NCBI RefSeq assembly: GCF_005239095.1 | Contig: NZ_SZUA01000001.1 | Location: 1,531,049 to 1,595,048 of the forward strand | From: Luteimonas gilva | Lineage (GTDB): Bacteria > Pseudomonadota > Gammaproteobacteria > Xanthomonadales > Xanthomonadaceae | Direction of reading: 5' to 3' | DNA: 64,000 bases | Shown here: in pieces, positions 43,818 through 53,129 of the stretch | Layout: each line of letters opens with the position of its first letter | Position numbering within the stretch: position 1 is the stretch's first letter | Translations under genes and position numbers: made by a program | Notes under the pieces: model-generated | Database searches by the model: none | What the model saw: only the letters and a program-made list of their open reading frames with translations | Told to the model about the DNA's origin: nothing

Positions 43818-44216
43818 TCAGGCGTTGACGTGTGTACGGATCGCGCTGAGCAGCTCCTCGCGCGTGAATGGCTTGGTCAGGTATTGCTCGGAACCGACGA
43901 TGCGGCCGCGCGCCTTGTCGAACAGGCCGTCCTTGGAGGACAGCATGACCACGGGGGTGGACTTGAACATCTGGTTGTTTTTGATCAGGGCGCAGGTCTG
44001 GTAGCCGTCCAGCCGCGGCATCATGATGTCGACGAAGATGATCTGCGGCTGCTCGTCGGCGATCTTGGCCAAGGCCTCGAAACCGTCGTTGGCGGTGACG
44101 ACCGCGTAGCCTTCGCGCTTGAGCAAGGTTTCGGCGGTGCGGCGGATCGTCTTGGAGTCGTCGATCACCATCACCTTCAAGCCGTTCTGGCTCGGTGCGC
44201 TGCCCTGGTCTTGCAT
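43818..44216 (-). CDS. pilG: response regulator PilG
   Basis: This 132-residue CheY-like receiver has DD19-20 in VMVIDDSKTIRR, phospho-acceptor Asp63 in IIFVDIMMPRLDGYQ, and Ser/Lys in VMLSSKD and YLTKPFTRE. PilG promotes pilus extension and cAMP signalling in Pseudomonas. The start at 44216 (MQDQGSAPSQ) agrees with PilG proteins; the frame remains open upstream, but a sigma70-like promoter lies there (44265-44293). First gene of the seven-gene pil-chp operon. Confidence 0.95.
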   Translation of the reverse strand: MQDQGSAPSQNGLKVMVIDDSKTIRRTAETLLKREGYAVVTANDGFEALAKIADEQPQIIFVDIMMPRLDGYQTCALIKNNQMFKSTPVVMLSSKDGLFDKARGRIVGSEQYLTKPFTREELLSAIRTHVNA

Positions 44217-44264
44217 TCGTTTTCCCCATGCGCGGCGGGAAATTACGCACGCCGCAAAAACGTC

Positions 44265-44293
44265 TATATCCCAGTCTCTCAGCGAGGTGTCAA
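44265..44293 (-). promoter_or_regulatory. sigma70-type promoter of the pil-chp operon
   Basis: On the minus strand TTGACA (44293-44288, perfect consensus) and GATATA (44270-44265) are separated by 17 bp. The expected start is near 44258, giving a leader of about 42 nt before the pilG ATG at 44216. It is the best promoter match seen in the window. The shared gap to divergent gshB is 241 bp. Confidence 0.65.
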
Positions 44294-44457
44294 GCATCCC
44301 TTATTAAATGGATGGCACGACACCGCAGCCGGACGGGGGCTCGGACGGGACGAGTCGCAATCGGTCCCGTTGCGGCAGATTTTGACCCGAATTCCCGCGT
44401 TCGTAGCAGCCGGCATGCCCGCCCCTGTTAACATTCCGGGCCTTGCAGGAGTGCTCC

Positions 44458-45403
<946 letters not shown>

Positions 45404-45405
<2 letters not shown>

Positions 45406-45513
45406 GAGCGTTTTTAGACACGGATCGAGTCCGATAAAAACGGATAAAAGCATTTAAATTGAAAAAGGCTTTATCCGTGTCTTCAGATCTGATCCGCGTC
45501 TAAAAGGCTCTTG
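45404..45513. repeat. AT-rich nested inverted repeat
   Basis: TTTTAGACACGGATC at 45412-45426 pairs with GATCCGCGTCTAAAA at 45491-45505, with one mismatch. The arms extend outward through AAGAGC/GCTCTT. An inner pair, CGGATAAAAGC (45441-45451) and GCTTTATCCG, forms a second stem with an all-AT loop. The base composition is strikingly low in GC compared with neighbours. It begins in the gshB stop codon and ends just before the tonB-like gene. Confidence 0.85.
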
Positions 45514-45522
45514 AAGGTTTCG

Positions 45523-46401
45523 ATGTCCGCCATCCCCGCCCCGCCCCCCGTGCAGATCGGCGAAAACCAGCGCCTCACCGCGTCGCTGGCGCTGTCGCTG
45601 CTGCTGCACGGCATGCTGATCCTGGGGTTGGGCTTTGCGCTGGACGACGCGGCGCCGGTGATGCCGACGCTGGACGTGATCCTGACCCAGGCCCAAACCC
45701 CGCTGACGCCCAAGCAGGCCGATTTCCTGGCCCAGGCCAACAACCAGGGCGGCGGCGAACACGACAAGACCCTGCGCCCGCGCGAAGCCGAACTCGGCCG
45801 CGTGCCGCAGCCCGAAGCCGGCGTCGCCCCGCGCGAACTGCGCGCCCAGGCGCCGGCGCCGCAACCGCCGCCCGAAGCGCGCGTGGTCAGCACCCGCAAC
45901 GCCGAAACGCAATTGCCGACGCCGCAAGCCACGCCGACGCCGACGCAAACGCCGCTGCCGCAAGGCGAGCAGAAGGTCGAACGCGATCTGGCGATGGCGC
46001 GGCTGGCGGCCGAAATCCATTTGCGTTCGCAGCGCTACGCCAAGCGGCCTAAGCGCAAGTTCGTCTCGGCCAGCACCCGCGAATACGTCTACGCCACTTA
46101 CCTGCGCTCGTGGGTCGACCGGGTGGAACGCGTGGGCAACCTCAACTATCCCGACGAAGCGCGGCGCCGCCACATCGGCGGCGTGGTGGTCATCACCGTG
46201 GCGATCCGCCGCGACGGCAGCGTCGAACGCGCCGACGTCATCCAATCCAGCCATATTCCGATGCTGGACGCCGCGGCGCTGCGCATCGTGCGCCTGTCCG
46301 AACCGTTCGAGGCTTTGCCGAAGACCGACGAGAACGTCGATATCCTGCACGTCACCCGCACCTGGCAATTCATGCCCGGCGGCGAACTGATCGACCGCTG
46401 A
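45523..46401 (+). CDS. TonB-like energy transducer (TonB3-type, linked to type IV pili)
   Basis: This 292-residue protein has one N-terminal membrane helix (about 19-40, TASLALSLLLHGMLILG), a Pro/Gln/Glu-rich periplasmic spacer (about 75-160) and a C-terminal TonB domain (about 205-285) with LNYPDEARRRHIGGVVVITV and VIQSSHIPMLDAAALRIVRL. TonB proteins couple the proton gradient to outer-membrane receptors. Known: in Pseudomonas the tonB3 gene lies next to gshB and pilG and is needed for twitching. Inferred: same role here. The ATG at 45523 follows GAAGG; no ExbB/ExbD genes are adjacent. It is followed one base later by a membrane-protein gene. Confidence 0.85.
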   Translation: MSAIPAPPPVQIGENQRLTASLALSLLLHGMLILGLGFALDDAAPVMPTLDVILTQAQTPLTPKQADFLAQANNQGGGEHDKTLRPREAELGRVPQPEAGVAPRELRAQAPAPQPPPEARVVSTRNAETQLPTPQATPTPTQTPLPQGEQKVERDLAMARLAAEIHLRSQRYAKRPKRKFVSASTREYVYATYLRSWVDRVERVGNLNYPDEARRRHIGGVVVITVAIRRDGSVERADVIQSSHIPMLDAAALRIVRLSEPFEALPKTDENVDILHVTRTWQFMPGGELIDR

Positions 46402-46402
46402 C

Positions 46403-46966
46403 ATGACCAAATTCGAATACCTCTCGGTCCTCACCTCGATCATCATCGGCCTGGCGCTGGCCAACCTGCTGTCCGGCGCAGCGCGCCTGATCCAGCTGCG
46501 CGCGCGGGTCAAGCCGCACGCGACCACGCTGTGCTGGATGGCGATGCTGTTCCTGGCCAACATCCAGATCTGGTGGGTGGCGTTCGAGCGGCGCGAGGCG
46601 AACGAGTTCTCGTTCTTCGCTTTCCTGCTTTACCTGATGATGCCGATCGCCACTTTTCTGGTGAGTTTCCTGGTGCTGCCGGATCTGGGCGACGAGGATC
46701 AAGTCGATCTCGCCGCGAATTTCGACGGCAACCGCCCGTGGTTCTTCGGCCTGCTGGGCTTGGTCCCGGCAGTGAGCCTGATCGAGGAATGGACGCACGA
46801 CGGCAACATCCCGCTGGATTCGGACGCCGCGTTCCGGTTCGTCTTCCTGGGCTTGTGCGTGCTGGCCGCCTGCGTGCGCAGCGCGCGATTCCAGTTGTGG
46901 AACGCGGTTTTCGTGCTCTGCGGCTTCGTGGCTTACGTTTCGGTGCTGTTCCTGCAATTGCGCTGA
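46403..46966 (+). CDS. hypothetical polytopic membrane protein
   Basis: I do not recognise this 187-residue protein. It has about five or six membrane helices (roughly 7-27, 42-58, 70-92, 112-130, 145-160, 165-185). Notable stretches are SIIIGLALANLLSGAARLIQ, NIQIWWVAFERREANEFSFF and the acidic loop LPDLGDEDQVDLA. It starts one base after the tonB-like stop and shares its operon. It may serve the same TonB-dependent function, but that is context only. Confidence 0.75.
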   Translation: MTKFEYLSVLTSIIIGLALANLLSGAARLIQLRARVKPHATTLCWMAMLFLANIQIWWVAFERREANEFSFFAFLLYLMMPIATFLVSFLVLPDLGDEDQVDLAANFDGNRPWFFGLLGLVPAVSLIEEWTHDGNIPLDSDAAFRFVFLGLCVLAACVRSARFQLWNAVFVLCGFVAYVSVLFLQLR

Positions 46967-46982
46967 CCCGCTTCGGCTCTTC

Positions 46983-47073
46983 GTAGGAGCGGCTTTAGCC
47001 GCGAGCTTTTTCCTTCAAATCGCGATATCGCAACGATTTCATATAAAAAGCTCGCGGCTAAAGCCGCTCCTAC
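46983..47073. repeat. REP pair, GTAG head, GCGGC arm family
   Basis: GTAGGAGCGGCTTTAGCCGC begins at 46983 and the mate GCGGCTAAAGCCGCTCCTAC ends at 47073. The matching sides continue outward (CTCTTC/GAAGAG). Spacer about 45 nt. It is a GTAG-headed version of the GTGG family, between convergent genes. Confidence 0.9.
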
Positions 47074-47158
47074 GAAGAGCGGAAAGCGGCTACAGCTTCT
47101 TCCAGACGAAACCTTCCCCGCGCCAGTGACTTGCTCCCTGAGAGAAGCAAAAGTCGCC

Positions 47159-47183
47159 GGATTCCCGCTTTCGCGGGAATGAC
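47159..47183. repeat. GTCATTCCCG palindromic element (second copy)
   Basis: GGATTCCCGCTTTCGCGGGA followed by ATGAC is the reverse complement of the element at 28931-28955, apart from one base. It lies just before the tsaB stop codon side, 8 bp from the gene end. Confidence 0.8.
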
Positions 47184-47191
47184 GGCTGAAA

Positions 47192-47920
47192 TCAACGGCG
47201 GCTGTCGCGCAGCGCTTGCTGCTGCGCCAAGGTCAAGGCCACGTTGTCGCGCAGATAGGCGGGCTCGAGCCGCTCCGGCGCGACGCTCTCGCCGCGCGCG
47301 AAAGCGGCGGCGGCCAAGCGCGCGACGTCGGCCGCGTGCGGCAACGCCGTCGCATCGACGCGGCGCAACTGCGAAACCAAACTGCGTTGCAAATAGCCTT
47401 CGGCGGCCGCGAAGCCGGTGCCGACGCCCTCCCAGTCCGGTTCCGAATCCGGCAACCGCACGTCGTGCGGAGCGCCGACGGTTTCGGTCGACTGCAACGC
47501 CAGCTCTTCGCCCTCCCGACGGAAGGCCGCGGCATACACCTCGCCCATACGCGCATCGATCGCCGCGAGCATGCGCGGGCCTTCGCCGCGCATCGCCAAA
47601 GCGGCGAGCGTCGATACCGGCACCGCCGGTTTGTCGAGCGCCAGCGCGATGCCCTGCGCGACCGCGATCGCCAAGCGCACGCCGGTGAACGCGCCCGGAC
47701 CGCGGCCGACCGCGATCGCGTCCAGCTGCGATTTGGCCAGGCCCGCCTCCGCCAGCAGCGCTTCGGCCCAAGGCAGGGCGAGCTCGGCATGCCGGCGCGG
47801 CGCGATCTCGAAACGTTCGCGCACCTGCCCGTCGATCCACAAAGCGACCGAGCAGGCTTCGGTGGCGGTTTCGAAAGCGAGAAGTTTCAAGCGCAGGGAG
47901 CGGGCGGCGGAGTTCGGCAT
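47192..47920 (-). CDS. tsaB: tRNA threonylcarbamoyladenosine biosynthesis protein TsaB
   Basis: This 242-residue ASKHA-fold protein is the scaffold partner of TsaD and TsaE for t6A37 in tRNA. The N-terminal LLAFETATEACSVALWIDG and the diagnostic IAVGRGPGAFTGVRLAIAVA are present, as is the Ala-rich PVSTLAALAMR. It begins near residue 10 after a short basic leader. It follows the yoaA stop on the other side at a 24-bp distance, the same strand, so yoaA is upstream. TsaB is smaller than TsaD and lacks the metal site, as here. Confidence 0.94.
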   Translation of the reverse strand: MPNSAARSLRLKLLAFETATEACSVALWIDGQVRERFEIAPRRHAELALPWAEALLAEAGLAKSQLDAIAVGRGPGAFTGVRLAIAVAQGIALALDKPAVPVSTLAALAMRGEGPRMLAAIDARMGEVYAAAFRREGEELALQSTETVGAPHDVRLPDSEPDWEGVGTGFAAAEGYLQRSLVSQLRRVDATALPHAADVARLAAAAFARGESVAPERLEPAYLRDNVALTLAQQQALRDSRR

Positions 47921-47944
47921 AGCATGGTGCTTTTCCGCCTTTTC

Positions 47945-49960
47945 TCAAAGAGGGAAATATTCTTCGGCGGCGTCGAGGCGCGCCGGCGGCTGCGGCAATC
48001 CCACGGCGCCCTCTTCCGCGAAGAACGCCATCACGTCCTGGACGTTGCGCGTCCGCGGCAACGGCGGCAGCGAATCCAGGAAGGTGCGGCCGTAGGACTT
48101 GCCCAGCAGGCGCGGATCGCACAGCACCAGCACGCCGCGGTCCGATTCGCTGCGGATCAGGCGTCCGGCGCCCTGCTTCAACGCGATCACCGCCTGCGGC
48201 AGTTGTTCGTCGCGGAAAGGATTGCCGCCGGCGCGGCGGATCGCATCCAAGCGCGCTTCGAACACCGGATCGTCGGGCGCCGCGAACGGCAGTTTGTCGA
48301 TCACCACCACGCTCAGGGCCGCGCCGACCACGTCCACGCCTTCGCGGAAGCTGGCCGCGCCGAGCAGCACGCCGTGGCCCGATTCGCGGAAGCGCTGCAG
48401 CAGCACGTGCCGCGGCGCTTCGCCTTGCACGAACAGCGGCCAGGGCAGATCGCGCAGGGCTTCCGCCGCTTCGCGCAGGGCGCGATGCGAAGCGAACAGG
48501 ACGAAGGCGCGGCCGCTGGACGCTTCCAGCACCGGCCGCAGCGCTTCGATCAGCGCCTCGTTGTAGTCGCGCGACATCGGCTCGGGCAGGTTAGGCGGCA
48601 AATAGCACAGCGCCTGCGATTGCCAATCGAACGGGCTGGGTTCCAGCAGCGTTTCCGGTTCGTCCAAGCCCAGCCGCGTGGCGATGTGCTCGAAGCGGCC
48701 TTCTATCGCCAGCGTCGCCGAAGTGAACACCCAAGCCGCCTGCGAGCGTTCGCGATGCGCGCGCAACGGCCCGGACACGTCCAGCGGCGTGCGTTGCAAA
48801 CGGAAGCCGCGCGGCGACAGTTCGTACCAGCGCACGTCGTCGTCGGGTTCGGCGAACTCGTCGTCGACGTCGCGCGCGGCGCGCCAGCGCTGCATCCGGC
48901 CGATGAAATCGCGGGCGCGCGCATGGCAGCCGTCGAAGCCCGGCGAGGTGTCGCGCAACGGCTCCAGCGCCGCGGAAATCGCTACGAGAGCTTCCGACAA
49001 CGCATCGAAGCCTTCGCTCACGCCGGCATCGTGCATCGCGCGGTGGCGCGTGCCGCGCGCGGGCAGGACTTCCATCGCCGAGCGCAACACGCGGGTGGCG
49101 TGCTCCAGCGCTTGCGCGGGCTGCTGGATCGCCGCGAGCGAACCTGGCACATCCTTGCATTCGGCGAGCGAATCGCGCGCCAATTCCACCAGTGGCCGCG
49201 CGCCCAGGCCTTCGCCGAAGAACTGCGCGGCCAGTTCAGGCAGCTGATGCGCTTCATCGACCACGAAGGCTTGCGCGCCCGGTAGGATTTCGCCGAAGCC
49301 TTCCTGCTTCAGGGCCAGGTCCGCCAGCAATAAGTGATGGTTGACGACCACGACGTCGGCCGCCTGCGCACGCTGCCGCGCCTGAACGACGAAGCATTCG
49401 CTCCACAGCGGACATTCGGTGCCCAGGCAGTTCTCGGCGGTCGATGTCACCATCGGCAGCAGCGGCGAATCCTCGGGCAGCGCATCGATCTCGGCCAAGT
49501 CGCCCATCTTGGTGCGGCCGCTCCAGGCGACGATGCGCTGGAATTGCGATACCTGCTCGCGCGAGGCGAAGCGCGGCTCGCTCTTGGCTTTTTCCAGGCG
49601 ATAGCGGCACAGATAGTTCGCGCGGCCTTTCAGCAACGCGGTTTTCAATCCGGTGCCGAGCGCGTCGCGCACGCGCGGCAGGTCGCGATGGTAGAGCTGA
49701 TCCTGCAAGGCGCGCGTGCCGGTCGAGACGATGGTCTTCAAACCCGACAACAGCGCAGGCACGAGATAGGCGTAAGTCTTGCCGGTGCCGGTGCCGGCTT
49801 CGGCCAGCAGTACGCCGCGCTGTTCGAACGCGTGCGCGACGGCCTCGGCCAAGCGTTGCTGCGCCGCGCGCGGCTGGAAAGCGGCGATGTTGCCGGCGAG
49901 CGAACCGCCATCGGAAAGCGCGGCGCGACTGGCTTCGGCGAGCGGGGATTTCGAGTTCAC
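47945..49960 (-). CDS. yoaA: YoaA/DinG-type ATP-dependent DNA helicase (XPD family)
   Basis: This 671-residue Fe-S helicase likely unwinds DNA 5' to 3' in repair. Walker A is AEAGTGTGKTYAYLVP, the Fe-S cluster region has four Cys (YLCRYR, ENCLGTECPLWSECF), the DEAH box is FVVDEAHQLPE, and the C-terminal helicase motifs include ASFREGVDVVG and QGAGRLIRSESDRG. Length and motifs fit YoaA better than DinG (E. coli YoaA 636). The start is GTG at 49960 (NSKSPLAEAS). tsaB follows. The REP pair lies upstream. Confidence 0.9.
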   Translation of the reverse strand: MNSKSPLAEASRAALSDGGSLAGNIAAFQPRAAQQRLAEAVAHAFEQRGVLLAEAGTGTGKTYAYLVPALLSGLKTIVSTGTRALQDQLYHRDLPRVRDALGTGLKTALLKGRANYLCRYRLEKAKSEPRFASREQVSQFQRIVAWSGRTKMGDLAEIDALPEDSPLLPMVTSTAENCLGTECPLWSECFVVQARQRAQAADVVVVNHHLLLADLALKQEGFGEILPGAQAFVVDEAHQLPELAAQFFGEGLGARPLVELARDSLAECKDVPGSLAAIQQPAQALEHATRVLRSAMEVLPARGTRHRAMHDAGVSEGFDALSEALVAISAALEPLRDTSPGFDGCHARARDFIGRMQRWRAARDVDDEFAEPDDDVRWYELSPRGFRLQRTPLDVSGPLRAHRERSQAAWVFTSATLAIEGRFEHIATRLGLDEPETLLEPSPFDWQSQALCYLPPNLPEPMSRDYNEALIEALRPVLEASSGRAFVLFASHRALREAAEALRDLPWPLFVQGEAPRHVLLQRFRESGHGVLLGAASFREGVDVVGAALSVVVIDKLPFAAPDDPVFEARLDAIRRAGGNPFRDEQLPQAVIALKQGAGRLIRSESDRGVLVLCDPRLLGKSYGRTFLDSLPPLPRTRNVQDVMAFFAEEGAVGLPQPPARLDAAEEYFPL

Positions 49961-49999
49961 GCCGCTAGTTTCGCACGCTCCGGCTTTTGTTTCGCTTTT

Positions 50000-50111
50000 G
50001 TGGGAGCGGCTTCAGCCGCGAGCTTTCCCAGACCGCAGCGATCTGCAAAAAGAGCTCGCGGCTGAAGCCGCTCCCACAAAAACAGGAGCAGCGGGGCAAG
50101 CCCTGCTCTAC
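50000..50111. repeat. REP pair plus an extra single REP unit of another family
   Basis: GTGGGAGCGGCTTCAGCCGC begins at 50000 and its mate CGGCTGAAGCCGCTCCCAC ends at 50077. Directly after it, 50085-50111 is a single inverted unit (GCGGGGCAAGCCCTGCTCTA then C), with a GTAG head on the minus strand and a GAGCAGGGC-like stem. So three units of two families stand in one gap of 154 bp. Confidence 0.85.
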
Positions 50112-50114
50112 AAA

Positions 50115-50645
50115 TCAAAAGCGTTCCAGGGCGGCGACTTTGCAAGCGCCTAGCTGCGTCTTGGCGGCTTGCGCGCCCGCGGCGTCGCCCGCGACCAGGC
50201 GCGTTTGTTCGATCGTGGCCCAATGCCGCCGGCACAGCGGACCGACCTTGGCGCCCTTTTCGAAGGCGCGGCGGGCGAGCGTTTCGGCTTGCGCCGGGGC
50301 GCCGGACAGCAGCGCGATCTCGGCGCGTTCCTGCAGCGTCGCCGGGTCGTCGGGAGCGATCTCCAAGGCCTTGTCGAGCGCGGCCGCGGCTTCGGAATAG
50401 CGCTTATCGCGTTCGAACTTCGCAGCGTTTTCGCGCAGGTCTTCGGCCATCGGATCGCGCAAAGGCTGCACCGCGAGTTCGCTGTCCTCGCCGCCGGCGG
50501 CGGCGCGCACCTGCGCCACCATCTGTTCGGGCGTGGCCTGCGTCAGCGAATGAGTCTGGATGAGCGGCGCCGCGGCGCAAGCGGCCAATGCGGCCGCCGA
50601 AGCGACGAGGCAAACGGTACGAAAAGCCGAGGTCATCGAATTCAT
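50115..50645 (-). CDS. TPR-type lipoprotein
   Basis: This 176-residue lipoprotein has the lipobox LAAC (Cys near 22) after the signal VCLVASAAALAACAAA, and then two tetratricopeptide-like helices (DKRYSEAAAALDKALEIAPD and PATLQERAEIALLSGAPAQ). The ATG overlaps the stop of mrcB (ATGA), so expression is coupled to PBP1b. By position it could help PBP1b in the periplasm, perhaps like LpoB, but there is no LpoB-type sequence; TPR similarity is all that is visible. Function unknown. Confidence 0.75.
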   Translation of the reverse strand: MNSMTSAFRTVCLVASAAALAACAAAPLIQTHSLTQATPEQMVAQVRAAAGGEDSELAVQPLRDPMAEDLRENAAKFERDKRYSEAAAALDKALEIAPDDPATLQERAEIALLSGAPAQAETLARRAFEKGAKVGPLCRRHWATIEQTRLVAGDAAGAQAAKTQLGACKVAALERF

Positions 50646-53035
50646 TGCTCCGGTTCCGCCGGCGGCGGCGCGTTTTCCTGTTCCTGCGGACGCTGCTCGT
50701 CCTTGCCCCAGCCGAACCATTCGCGCCAGCCGCCGCTTTCCTCCTGCGGCTGCGCGGCGGCGCACGGCTGGTAGGCCGGCGCATAACCGGCGACGAAAGC
50801 GAAGCGGCGCGCGCCCGGGCAGCCGGCGTCGGTGCTGTTGGATTGCGCCACCCACTGCCATTCCAAGCCTTTGTCGGACACCTGCAGCGGCGCGGTCGGC
50901 AGGCGCGAGAAAATGCCGGACCAAACGCGCATCGCACCGGTGGAACCGTACAAGCCGGTCTGCTCGTTCTGGTCGTTGCCGACCCAGATCACCGCCAGAT
51001 GATCGCCGGTCCAGCCGGCGAACCAGCTGTCGCGGCTGTCGTTGCTGGTGCCGGTCTTGCCGGCGGCCTGCAAACGGCCGAGGCCGTCGTTGACCAATTG
51101 CCGTCCGGTGCCGTTCGACACCGCCTGCTGCAGCGCGATGGTGATCAGGCGCACCGCGATCGAATCGCCTTCCTGCGCCGGCGTCGGCGCCTTGTCGTAG
51201 CGCTTCACCGGCTTGCCGTCGCGGTCGAGCACGCCACGCACCGCGTGCAGCGATTGCAATTCGCCGCCGCTGGCCAGGAATTGATAGAGCTGCGCCATCG
51301 CATACGGACTCAAGTCGATCGAGCCGAGAATGAGCGACGGCCTCGGCTCCACTTCCAGGCTGGCCAGCGTATGCATCAGATCGGCGATCACCGCCGGATC
51401 CACCGCCATGCCCACCCGCACCGTGGCCTGGTTGTAGGACTGCGCCAACGCGTCGATCAGGCGGACGGTGCCGTGGCTGCGTCCGTCGGAGTTGCCCGGC
51501 GTCCAGCGCTTGCCCTTGCCGAGCGAAACGGTGACCGGCGAATCGTCGACCCAGCTCGCCAGCGAATAGCGATCGAGCAAGGCCAGCGCGCGCAGGTACA
51601 CGAACGGTTTGAGCAGGGAACCCACCGGACGCCTGGCCTCGACCGCGCGATTGAAACCGGGCTGGGCGAAGTCGCGGCTGCCGACCACGGCGACGACTTC
51701 GCCGTCGTGCACGTCGGTGATCACCAGCCCCGCCTGCAACGCCGGTCGGCGCTTGTTGTCCAGCGATTTCAGCGTGCGCGTCACCGCGCCTTCGGCATAA
51801 GCCTGCGCCGAAGGCGACATGCCGGTAAGCACGCTCAAGCCCGCGCCTTGCAGCGCATCGGCCGGATAGTCGCGGGCCAGCTGGCGGCGGACCAGGTCGA
51901 CGTAGGCGGGAAACCGGTTGGCGGCGATGCTGCCCGGCGATTGGGTGATGCCCAGCGGCGCCTTCAACGCGCGGTCGTACTCGGCCTTGTCGATCAGCTC
52001 GGTTTCCAGCATCTCGCCCAGCACGAAATCGCGGCGCTGCTTGGCGCGCTCGGGATTGCGGCGCGGATCGTAATAGGACGGGCCGCGGATGATGCCGACC
52101 AGCAACGCGATCTGTTCGGTGGACAGATCGCGCAATTCGCGCCCGAACCAGAATTCGGCGCCCGCGGCGACGCCGTGGATCGCCTGCGCGCCGCGCTGGC
52201 CCAGATACACCTGGTTGAGGTAAGCCTCGAGGATGGTGGCCTTGTCGTAGCGCGCTTCGATCAGCAGCGCGTACAGGATTTCGTTGAACTTGCGGGTCAG
52301 CGTCTGTTCGCGGCCGATGCCGAGCATGCCGCTGCGCGCGAGCTGCTGGGTGAGCGTGCTGGCGCCCTGCTTGGCTTCGCCGGAGCGGACGTTGACCCAC
52401 ATCGCGCGCGCCATGCCACTGAGATCGATCCCGTAATGGTGGGCGAAGTCGCGGTCTTCCACCGCCTGCAGCGTGTCTGTGAGCAGTTGCGGCACCTCGC
52501 CGATGCGCACCAGGCGGCGTTCTTCCTGCTGCTGACCGTACAGGGTGGCGATCCGCGCCGGATCCAGCGATGCCGACTTCAACGCGCGCTTGCGCGCCGC
52601 ATCGCGCAACGCGGCGACGCGCCCGCCGGAAAGCGAGACTTCGATCCGGGTCGGACCGATCTTGCGATCGACGTCCTGGAAACCGCGGCTGGCGATCAGC
52701 CAACGGCCGCCCTGCCGCGCGTACGTGCCCGGACGCACGCCGGCGCCGTCGTCGCGATAAGCGGACGCATCCAACTCGGTCTTCAGCGTCTGCGCATCCA
52801 TCGCCAGCCCGGGGCTCAACTGCAACGGCCGCGCGAACACCCGCGTCGGGATCTGCCATTGGAACTGGCCGAAGCGCTGCCCGACCTGATAATTCAGGTA
52901 CAGCGTGTAAGGGATCAGGAAACCCAGGCCCAAACCGATCGCGGCCAGGCCCCAAGTGAACAGGCGGCGGCGCCAATCCGGCGGCCCGCTCCGGTCGTCG
53001 GTGTCGTCGTCTTCGTCGTAGTCGATGCGGGCCAC
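50642..53035 (-). CDS. mrcB: penicillin-binding protein 1B (bifunctional)
   Basis: This 797-residue inner-membrane peptidoglycan synthase has a cytoplasmic acidic N-terminus, one membrane helix (about 28-48), a UB2H-like domain, and glycosyltransferase family 51 with the catalytic Glu in VEDRDFAHHYGIDL and GASTLTQQLAR. The transpeptidase domain has SxxK in GSLLKPF, SxN in SYNQAT and KTGTSND. The start is GTG; RRRLFTWGLAAIGLGLGFLI marks the membrane segment. The C-terminal tail is Gln/Glu/Pro-rich. It is co-transcribed with the TPR lipoprotein and divergent from the glycosyltransferase. Confidence 0.95.
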   Translation of the reverse strand: MARIDYDEDDDTDDRSGPPDWRRRLFTWGLAAIGLGLGFLIPYTLYLNYQVGQRFGQFQWQIPTRVFARPLQLSPGLAMDAQTLKTELDASAYRDDGAGVRPGTYARQGGRWLIASRGFQDVDRKIGPTRIEVSLSGGRVAALRDAARKRALKSASLDPARIATLYGQQQEERRLVRIGEVPQLLTDTLQAVEDRDFAHHYGIDLSGMARAMWVNVRSGEAKQGASTLTQQLARSGMLGIGREQTLTRKFNEILYALLIEARYDKATILEAYLNQVYLGQRGAQAIHGVAAGAEFWFGRELRDLSTEQIALLVGIIRGPSYYDPRRNPERAKQRRDFVLGEMLETELIDKAEYDRALKAPLGITQSPGSIAANRFPAYVDLVRRQLARDYPADALQGAGLSVLTGMSPSAQAYAEGAVTRTLKSLDNKRRPALQAGLVITDVHDGEVVAVVGSRDFAQPGFNRAVEARRPVGSLLKPFVYLRALALLDRYSLASWVDDSPVTVSLGKGKRWTPGNSDGRSHGTVRLIDALAQSYNQATVRVGMAVDPAVIADLMHTLASLEVEPRPSLILGSIDLSPYAMAQLYQFLASGGELQSLHAVRGVLDRDGKPVKRYDKAPTPAQEGDSIAVRLITIALQQAVSNGTGRQLVNDGLGRLQAAGKTGTSNDSRDSWFAGWTGDHLAVIWVGNDQNEQTGLYGSTGAMRVWSGIFSRLPTAPLQVSDKGLEWQWVAQSNSTDAGCPGARRFAFVAGYAPAYQPCAAAQPQEESGGWREWFGWGKDEQRPQEQENAPPPAEPEQ

Positions 53036-53129
53036 GGGGATGCGATAATGAACGGACAGCGGAGTCTAGCCTAGTCTCCGGGGGCCGCATCCCAACGCCC
53101 TACCCCCAGTCAGCCGGAGTTCTGCAAGC

